A DNA stretch of 47,860 nt from Christensenellaceae bacterium Phil7 (lineage in GTDB: Bacteria; Bacillota; Clostridia; Christensenellales; CAG-138). The number at the start of each line of letters is the position of its first letter. Position 1 is the stretch's first letter. Below the pieces are notes generated by a model, which worked only from the letters and a program-made list of their open reading frames with translations, was not told the DNA's origin and did no database searches. Position numbers and translations under genes: made by a program. This document shows, piece after piece, positions 42,304 to 47,860 of this stretch. The stretch is taken from NCBI GenBank assembly GCA_001940845.1, contig MSGV01000013.1:1-47860 (forward strand), in the 5' to 3' direction.

Positions 42304-42612
42304 TCACAGCTTGATCTCGATATCGACGCCTGCGGGAAGATCAAGCTTCATCAGTGCGTCCACGGTCTTCGCCGAGGGCTGAAGGATATCAATGAGGCGC
42401 TTATGGGTGCGCATCTCGAACTGTTCTCTGGAATCCTTATTGACATGCGGAGAACGAAGTATGGTGATGATTTCCTTTTCTGTGGGGAGGGGGATAGGGC
42501 CTGAGACCCTTGCGCCCGTCCGCCTTGCGGTTTCGACGATCTTCTCTGCGCTCTGGTCGATGAGATTATGCTCATAAGCCTTGAGCTTGATGCGGATGCG
42601 ATAGTTTGCCAT
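42304..42612 (-). CDS. rpsJ: Ribosomal protein S10
   Basis: First gene of the operon, 102 residues, small-subunit head protein and NusE transcription factor. [20 protein letters not shown] and [20 protein letters not shown], then [12 protein letters not shown], are diagnostic. An AAGGAG ribosome-binding site precedes it, after a 290-nt leader. Confidence 0.97.
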   Translation of the reverse strand: MANYRIRIKLKAYEHNLIDQSAEKIVETARRTGARVSGPIPLPTEKEIITILRSPHVNKDSREQFEMRTHKRLIDILQPSAKTVDALMKLDLPAGVDIEIKL

Positions 42613-42904
42613 TTTTATCTCCTTTTACAGTATCGTGCGGTTATCGCCGCACTCGAGTTCAGGCTGTACACTCTGCCGTGCGTTTTCATTATAAAAACTC
42701 AAGGCGGGGCGCACAAACCCCTTCCTTCCCTCTGAACTTGGGTTGAATTCATTGGGATGGGTGCTCGGTCGAGCCGAGCCTCCTGCGTGAATTACCCGGA
42801 TTGGCGACCGGCAACCTCTCGCAGGGTTGTATTCGCGCAGCATGTCAGCATGACGGGCAGAGATTGAGCCATGGGCAGACGCAATTTACCCCCTTGGCGC
42901 GAAC
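42613..42904 (-). promoter_or_regulatory. S10-operon leader RNA, about 290 nt
   Basis: The transcript from the promoter at 42911 runs about 292 bases before rpsJ. It contains several stable hairpins: CAACC/GGTTG (about 42812-42830), GCTCGG/CCGAGC (about 42765-42783), the terminator-like hairpin at 42692-42727, and GTGCGG/CCGCAC (42634-42652) next to the ribosome-binding site. This is the layout of an autoregulated ribosomal-protein leader. It does not obviously match the enterobacterial L4-binding structure. A 72-codon open frame across it looks fortuitous. Confidence 0.6.
42692..42727 (-). terminator. Terminator-like attenuator in the S10 leader
   Basis: On the minus strand GGGG/CCCC and AAGG/CCTT pair across small bulges around an 8-base loop, followed by GAG and five T. 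It would allow premature termination about 180-210 bases into the leader. Confidence 0.55.
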
Positions 42905-42910
42905 AGATCT

Positions 42911-42939
42911 ATTCTAACACCCATTGCACACATTGTCAA
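42911..42939 (-). promoter_or_regulatory. Main promoter of the ribosomal operon
   Basis: On the minus strand a consensus TTGACA (42934-42939), a 17-base spacer and TAGAAT (42911-42916), with a predicted start near 42904. It is the strongest promoter-like sequence in the window, as expected for 31 ribosomal and associated genes. Confidence 0.85.
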
Positions 42940-43241
42940 GCTTTTTTTCATTAAAAATGCGCATTTTTAAATATATTTACTGTTTTTGTTTTCGCACGCA
43001 TATATTCCTTCCCGTTTTCGGACATGCCAAATATGAAGGTATTCCTTTTATAGATTTATTTTGGAATTATGCTTTTAGAGAATATTTTTTAAATATCCAT
43101 TATCGTTAGATATTTCGAGTGCGCTTCAGATCATTTTTATTTCCTATTGTTTTTTGCTTAATTATCAGCTCGGAAAGCTTTTTCTATTGACTAATTTAGT
43201 CCTCTTCTAATAATATATTCTTTTCTTTCATCGCTTTTGCC
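42940..43241. other. AT-rich divergent intergenic region
   Basis: Very AT-rich stretch between the ribosomal promoter and the promoter of the surface-protein gene. No gene or RNA is supported; open frames here are short and AT-biased. Confidence 0.5.
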
Positions 43242-43270
43242 TTGATTTCAATAATGCACACTAGTATAAT
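43242..43270 (+). promoter_or_regulatory. Promoter of the giant surface protein
   Basis: TTGATT (43242-43247), a 17-base spacer and TATAAT (43265-43270), giving a 5' untranslated region of about 76 bases before the ATG, which follows AAGGAG. Confidence 0.75.
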
Positions 43271-43352
43271 ATAGGCGTGTAATGCCGTTTTTTTAAATAT
43301 GCTTTCCTTTAAATTTCGGCATCGCACTAATAAAATTCATAAGGAGAACCAG

Positions 43353-46300
43353 ATGAAGAGAATTATCTCAATGCTAGTCGCGATTATCATGGCATTGTCC
43401 CTTGTGACAATCCCAGTTATCGCAGACCAACCAGTCGTCTTCACGGCAGGCAGCGTAAATGCGGCACCCGGCGAACTTATCACAGTTCCCGTATCCGTCA
43501 GCGGCGATTTTGAAGCCCATACGCTGAATATGCAGGTGAATTACGATGAGGCCGCGCTCACGGTCGAATCCGTAGAGTACGGTGATTTCCTGATCACAGC
43601 CCAGGAGATGGGTGCGATGATCATTGCAGATCACCAGACAGTACCGGGATCCATCCGCATTGGAGCGATCTATCCCAATGCCGGAGCCACTGAACCCGGC
43701 GTTATAGCAAATATCACTTTCAGAGTCGGCGAAGCAGTTACCGAGAATCAGAACATTGGCCTCACGATAACAAGCTTTGATTATCTGCCCGTCGGACAGA
43801 CAACCGCCACACCGATAGCCAACACCGTGGTTCCCGGCACTATTACCATAGCAGCCGTAGATCCCACAGAAGAGCCTATGACCCTTGATGAAGCGCTCAA
43901 CATCGAGGGCGGAGAGCTTCATTTCCGTCCCTATGGTGATTACACCTTCGAAGTTGAAGAAACATGGGCAAAAAGCAATAACTATCATGTTAATTCTTCA
44001 ATGGCAACCATATATGTTGAAGGCATTGACACAACTGAAACATCAGTTCTTCATTTCAGCTATAAGGTAAGTTCCGAAACCCGCTATGATAAGCTGCAGG
44101 TTTTTATCGATAATGATGCAGTATTCACCGATAGCGGTGATAAGGGCTCTGCTTGGCTGGAAGCTTCCGTAACCATTCCTGCCGGGACAACCTCGGTCAG
44201 AATAGCGTATTCAAAAGACAGCTCATCTCACAGCAATTTGGATACAGCATGGATCGATGATGTCTATGTGACAGAATTTGTTGCAGTATCCGGAGTTCAG
44301 TTCAACCAGGAAAGCATAAATATTGATATAAATGCTGAACAGCTCCTTGATTGGTCAGTGCTTCCCGCCGAAGCAGCAAATAAAGCCGTAACCTTCGAAT
44401 CCAGCAATCCCGAAGTTGCGACCGTTAATTCGAGCGGTATAGTCAAAGGCATCAGCAATGGCGAAGCCACCATTACGATCACCACCGAGGAAGGCGGTTT
44501 CGTAGATACGATGTATGTATTTGTAAATCCGCCGGTTGCTGTAACGGAAGTAACATTAAATCACGATTCGCTCATTATCCCCATAACGGAGTCCAATACC
44601 GAGCCCCTTCGCGCAGCAGTGCTGCCGGAGAATGCTTCTTATCCCGAAGTTACTTGGTCAACCTCCGATGAGTCCATCGTTGCGATACAAACTATTCCCG
44701 GCGGATGCCTCGTTCGCGGTATTAGTGCCGGTACGGCAACGATAACCGCAATCACCTCCAACGGTGTCAGCGATAGCTGCGAGGTTACCGTCGTTCCCGC
44801 AGAGGAATTCACAGGTATCTTCGATCTCGAGTATACCTCCATAAATCCCTTGCCCTATTTCAATGGCGAAGTCGGCATCGGAATGGGTTACGGTACACCT
44901 ATAGCTTACCACAGAACTGCCAGCGCAACGGCTTATACCTATACCTATGCTACTGGTTTCAGCTATGAAGCAGTCGGCGGCGAAACCGTCTATTTCCATA
45001 CCAACTGGTCCGACGAAGCGCAGACCTATCGTGTGGATACCGTCATGACGCTCTTCGATTCAGAGGGTAATGTACTCGCCTATAACGATGATGACAGCGT
45101 ACATAGCAACTCCCCCTTCAGTGGCATTGAATATGCTTTTACCGAGGCCGGCACATACTATATCGTTGTAGCCCCCTATAATTTCCAGAACTATAGCTCA
45201 ACAGGTAAGGGTATCGTCCAGATGCTTGCTGAGGATACAACCTCCGTCGTTGAGCCCACCGAGGTTCCGACTGAGATTCCCACTGTAGTTCCCACCGAAG
45301 TTCCTACCGAAGCTCCGGTAGATGACCCCAACTTCTTCGTTGGTTCATACGAAGCAAATGTTGGCGATGAGCTAATCGTTCCCGTCGTTCTTTATAACTA
45401 CGAGGGCAATGCGCATATCCTCAACATGCAGGTCAACTATGATACCAATGCGCTTGCGGTGACCGGTGTTGACAGCGGTGAATTCCTCACCTCCGCTCAG
45501 GAAGCGATGGCAGTTGTCGATTATACCACCATCCCCGGTTCAATTCGCATCGGCGTTGCTTGTGCAAATGAGACTGTTCCCTCAGGCAGCAGCCCCATAA
45601 CCATAGTCAATGTCCATTTCACAGTGCTTGAAGGTGCTGCGAATACTTCCACCCCCATTGAACTTCTCGTTGCGGAATTCATTAACTTCCCCATTGGCGG
45701 CGAGGCAACCAACATCGAGCATACCGTCAGCAATGGTGCTGTTGTCGTTGGCGAGTATATCCCCGAGCTGACGCTTGATGAAGCACTCAATGTTCAGGGC
45801 GGAAACCTTCATTTTGAGCCCTTTGGAGATTACACCTTCGTGGTCGAAGAAACTTGGGCAAAGAGCAACAATAACCTTATGGCTTCAACCGCTGCGTCAA
45901 TTCTTGTCCAGGGCGGTGATATAGGCGAACTCAAAGTTCTGCATTTCAAGTATAAGGTGAGCAGCGAGCTCAATTGGGATAAGCTTCAGGTATTTGCCGA
46001 TACTACAGAAGTCTTTACCGACAGCGGTGATAAATCCGCAGAATGGCTTGAAGGCTTTGCCGTTATCCCGGCCGATACTCAGGAAATCAGGATTTCTTAT
46101 ACCAAGGACGGCTCTGGTGACAGGTATCAGGATACCGCTTGGATAGACGATGTTGAAATCATTCCCTATACCTATGTTACCGGTGTTGAATTTGCCGAAG
46201 AGGCCATCACTGTTGATGTCAATACCGATACACAGCTCGCATGGACGGTTCTTCCCGCAAATGCAGCATATAGGGATGTTTCCTTCGAATCCAGCAATCC

Positions 46301-47860
46301 CGATGTTGTCACGGTCAATGAATCCGGCGTCATTCACAGCGTTGCTGAGGGTGATGCGGTCATCACCGTCACCACTTTTGAGGGTGGCTTTACCGATACT
46401 CTTAATGTACATGTAAATCCCCCGATCTGGGTAACAGAGGTTTCAATCTTCCCCTCTGAGGTTGTCGTTCCCATAATGAACTCCTCCACTTGGCAGCTTG
46501 AAGCAACAGTACTTCCCGAGAATGCCTCATTCAAGGATGTTGAATGGGCTTCCAGCGATAATAATATCGTCACGGTAAATGGCCAGGGCCGACTCACCGG
46601 TGTTTCCGTTGGTACGGCTACCATAACCGCAGTATCGCATTATGGTGAAGGCGGCGAGCTCGTTGTCGGTACCTGTGAGGTTACGGTTGTTCCCGCTTCG
46701 GAATTCCCCGGCATATTTGATCTCGAGTATACTCCTCTCAATCCTTTGCCGTATGCAAATGAAGAGGTTTATCTCGATGCAGAGCATGCCACCGCGATCG
46801 TATACCAGAGAACCGATTCTCCCGTAACCTGGTTCACCTTTGCTCAGGGCTACAGCTACGAAGCAGTTGGTGGAGAGACCGTCTTCTTCCACACCGCTCG
46901 CTATGAAGAGCAGGCACCCAGCGTTGATACCATCATTACGCTGTTCGATTCCGAAGGCAATATCGTTGCATACAATGATGATGATAGTGCTCACCAAAAC
47001 TCTCCATTCAGCGGACTTGCATATACTTTTGATACTGCAGGCACCTATTATCTGGTCGTAGCGCCTTACAATCATCATACGGTTACAGCACCGATTCAGG
47101 TTCTGGCAGAGGATATCTCTGATATTACAACCCCTGCACCCGTAACCGATGCACCTACCCCCACCGCACCTGTAACCGATGCCCCCGTAACTGATGCACC
47201 GACCACCAATCCTCCAACACCCGGCAATGGCTGGTACTTTGAGAGCGATGATGAATTGGTCGGTTGGACCATGATCGATCAGGACGGCGATAGCTACAAC
47301 TGGCGCAGGATGACACGTACCGTCAACGGTATCAATCCTTATGAAGGCGATGGTGCTATGGCATCTCAGTCCTTCGTTAACTATTTGGGACCGCTCACTC
47401 CCGATAACTGGCTTATCACCCCTGAGATCGCAGGCGGCGGCTCGCTGACCTTCTGGATGGCAGGTCAGGATGCCGAATGTCCGGAAGATCCTATCGGTAT
47501 CTATGTATCCACGGATGGCGGCGAAACCTGGAGCGAAGAGCTCTACTACTTCGTTGGTACTGCTGATTTCGTACAGCAGACTGTTGATCTAAGCAATTAC
47601 GCTGGCATGAACGTTAGGGTTGCATTCCGTCATTATGATGTAACCGACATGTTCGTTATCAAAGTCGATGCTGTTGAGGTACATGGCGGCGCACCCGTTG
47701 ATCCTACTCCCACCCCCGTGGTTACCGATACTCCCTCAACTCCCGAGCCCACCATTCCCAGTGACCAGCCCTGCTTCCAGGTAGAGAACGTCACTGCGAA
47801 TGTTGGTGATGAGATCCTTGTTCCCGTACTTCTCCATAATTACGAGGGCAATGCTCATAT
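43353..47860 (+). CDS. Giant secreted protein with repeated cohesin-like / Big2 modules (open at right edge)
   Basis: At least 1502 residues, no stop before the window edge. A signal peptide (residues 1-24, ending PVIA) precedes repeated units. Unit 1: cohesin-like domain (about 27-165, AAPGELITVPVSV, LNMQVNYDEAAL), a jelly-roll-like domain starting TLDEALN (about 172-308), two Big2 Ig-like domains (about 310-490, FESSNPEVATVNSSGIVKG), a domain with YIVVAPYN (about 490-625) and a PTEVPTE linker. Unit 2 repeats this from about residue 660, then adds a choice-of-anchor-J-like domain (about 1289-1445, GWTMIDQDGDSYNW, DNWLITPEI). Unit 3 begins with another cohesin-like domain at about 1474. The sequence suggests an extracellular scaffold or adhesin; anchoring lies beyond the window. 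Confidence 0.88.
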   Translation, partial: MKRIISMLVAIIMALSLVTIPVIADQPVVFTAGSVNAAPGELITVPVSVSGDFEAHTLNMQVNYDEAALTVESVEYGDFLITAQEMGAMIIADHQTVPGSIRIGAIYPNAGATEPGVIANITFRVGEAVTENQNIGLTITSFDYLPVGQTTATPIANTVVPGTITIAAVDPTEEPMTLDEALNIEGGELHFRPYGDYTFEVEETWAKSNNYHVNSSMATIYVEGIDTTETSVLHFSYKVSSETRYDKLQVFIDNDAVFTDSGDKGSAWLEASVTIPAGTTSVRIAYSKDSSSHSNLDTAWIDDVYVTEFVAVSGVQFNQESINIDINAEQLLDWSVLPAEAANKAVTFESSNPEVATVNSSGIVKGISNGEATITITTEEGGFVDTMYVFVNPPVAVTEVTLNHDSLIIPITESNTEPLRAAVLPENASYPEVTWSTSDESIVAIQTIPGGCLVRGISAGTATITAITSNGVSDSCEVTVVPAEEFTGIFDLEYTSINPLPYFNGEVGIGMGYGTPIAYHRTASATAYTYTYATGFSYEAVGGETVYFHTNWSDEAQTYRVDTVMTLFDSEGNVLAYNDDDSVHSNSPFSGIEYAFTEAGTYYIVVAPYNFQNYSSTGKGIVQMLAEDTTSVVEPTEVPTEIPTVVPTEVPTEAPVDDPNFFVGSYEANVGDELIVPVVLYNYEGNAHILNMQVNYDTNALAVTGVDSGEFLTSAQEAMAVVDYTTIPGSIRIGVACANETVPSGSSPITIVNVHFTVLEGAANTSTPIELLVAEFINFPIGGEATNIEHTVSNGAVVVGEYIPELTLDEALNVQGGNLHFEPFGDYTFVVEETWAKSNNNLMASTAASILVQGGDIGELKVLHFKYKVSSELNWDKLQVFADTTEVFTDSGDKSAEWLEGFAVIPADTQEIRISYTKDGSGDRYQDTAWIDDVEIIPYTYVTGVEFAEEAITVDVNTDTQLAWTVLPANAAYRDVSFESSNPDVVTVNESGVIHSVAEGDAVITVTTFEGGFTDTLNVHVNPPIWVTEVSIFPSEVVVPIMNSSTWQLEATVLPENASFKDVEWASSDNNIVTVNGQGRLTGVSVGTATITAVSHYGEGGELVVGTCEVTVVPASEFPGIFDLEYTPLNPLPYANEEVYLDAEHATAIVYQRTDSPVTWFTFAQGYSYEAVGGETVFFHTARYEEQAPSVDTIITLFDSEGNIVAYNDDDSAHQNSPFSGLAYTFDTAGTYYLVVAPYNHHTVTAPIQVLAEDISDITTPAPVTDAPTPTAPVTDAPVTDAPTTNPPTPGNGWYFESDDELVGWTMIDQDGDSYNWRRMTRTVNGINPYEGDGAMASQSFVNYLGPLTPDNWLITPEIAGGGSLTFWMAGQDAECPEDPIGIYVSTDGGETWSEELYYFVGTADFVQQTVDLSNYAGMNVRVAFRHYDVTDMFVIKVDAVEVHGGAPVDPTPTPVVTDTPSTPEPTIPSDQPCFQVENVTANVGDEILVPVLLHNYEGNAH
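43432..47860 (+). repeat. About 1.9-kb tandem coding repeats
   Basis: Unit 1 starts near 43432, unit 2 near 45330 and unit 3 near 47774. Equivalent points in units 1 and 2 lie about 1900 bases apart; unit 2 carries an extra module of roughly 540 bases before unit 3. DNA similarity is strongest around the TLDEALN segments (43880 and 45772) and the GTYY-VVAPYN segments (45150 and 47040), pointing to duplication with later divergence. Confidence 0.75.

Noticed and set aside
42625-42843. 72-residue open frame in the S10 leader
   Set aside because: Pro/Arg/Ser-rich composition, no ribosome-binding site, and it spans stable hairpins of the leader; most likely non-coding.
43374-47078. Several minus-strand open frames opposite the giant surface protein
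   Set aside because: They recur at the repeat period and mirror the codon pattern of the plus-strand gene, so they are shadows.
45240-47230. Repeated PTEVPTE and VTDAPT coding segments as a CRISPR array
   Set aside because: The repeats are short, in frame and without unique spacers; they encode linkers.

Overview
The window looks like chromosome of an anaerobic, spore-forming Clostridia-type Firmicute, probably an uncultured gut or rumen lineage. The signs are a SigG sporulation sigma factor, a flavodiiron protein fused to rubredoxin, zinc-binding (C+) forms of S14, S4, L24, L36 and adenylate kinase, strong Shine-Dalgarno sites, and a modular surface protein with cohesin-like and Big2 domains joined by Pro/Thr/Glu linkers.

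Layout. (1) 1-5.9 kb is an accessory island. It holds a tyrosine recombinase cut by the left edge, an HUH replication initiator, a divergent HTH-like regulator, a long imperfect palindrome and a 45-nt 3' half of tRNA-Lys(CUU) followed by its own terminator. A second, truncated recombinase end, an ApeA-like HEPN defence protein, an ISAs1 transposase remnant and a GNAT follow. I read this as tandem insertions of one family of very small integrative elements (about 3.1 kb predicted) in tRNA-Lys. (2) 5.9-18.4 kb is core metabolism: M18 aminopeptidase, cell-wall 5'-nucleotidase, an unassigned structured RNA ahead of a zinc-ribbon gene, CCA-adding enzyme, flavodiiron protein, a GNAT, a PHP phosphoesterase/Ppx-GppA pair, and the xpt-guaA purine operon. 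(3) 18.4-23.5 kb is a patchwork downstream of guaA: small orphan genes, a beheaded lipoprotein, a group II intron 3' end, an ABC exporter with a leader peptide and mutually exclusive hairpins, and an S41-like lipoprotein behind a promoter-terminator unit. (4) 23.5-26.2 kb has a membrane-anchored solute-binding protein, sigG and a BlaI-type repressor whose 5' region resembles that of the ABC exporter. (5) 26.2-42.9 kb is a complete S10-spc-alpha ribosomal operon on the minus strand (rpsJ to rplQ, with secY, adk, map and infA), driven by a consensus promoter with a 290-nt leader. It has one conspicuous 422-nt structured gap between rpmJ and rpsM. (6) 43.3 kb to the right edge is the start of a very large secreted repeat protein, still open at the edge.

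The strongest candidates for something undescribed are the compact integrase/HUH-Rep element in tRNA-Lys, the 225-nt RNA at 9555-9779, the leader-peptide attenuator of the ABC exporter, and the structured insert inside the ribosomal operon. All assignments come from reading sequence and motifs; no database search was run.
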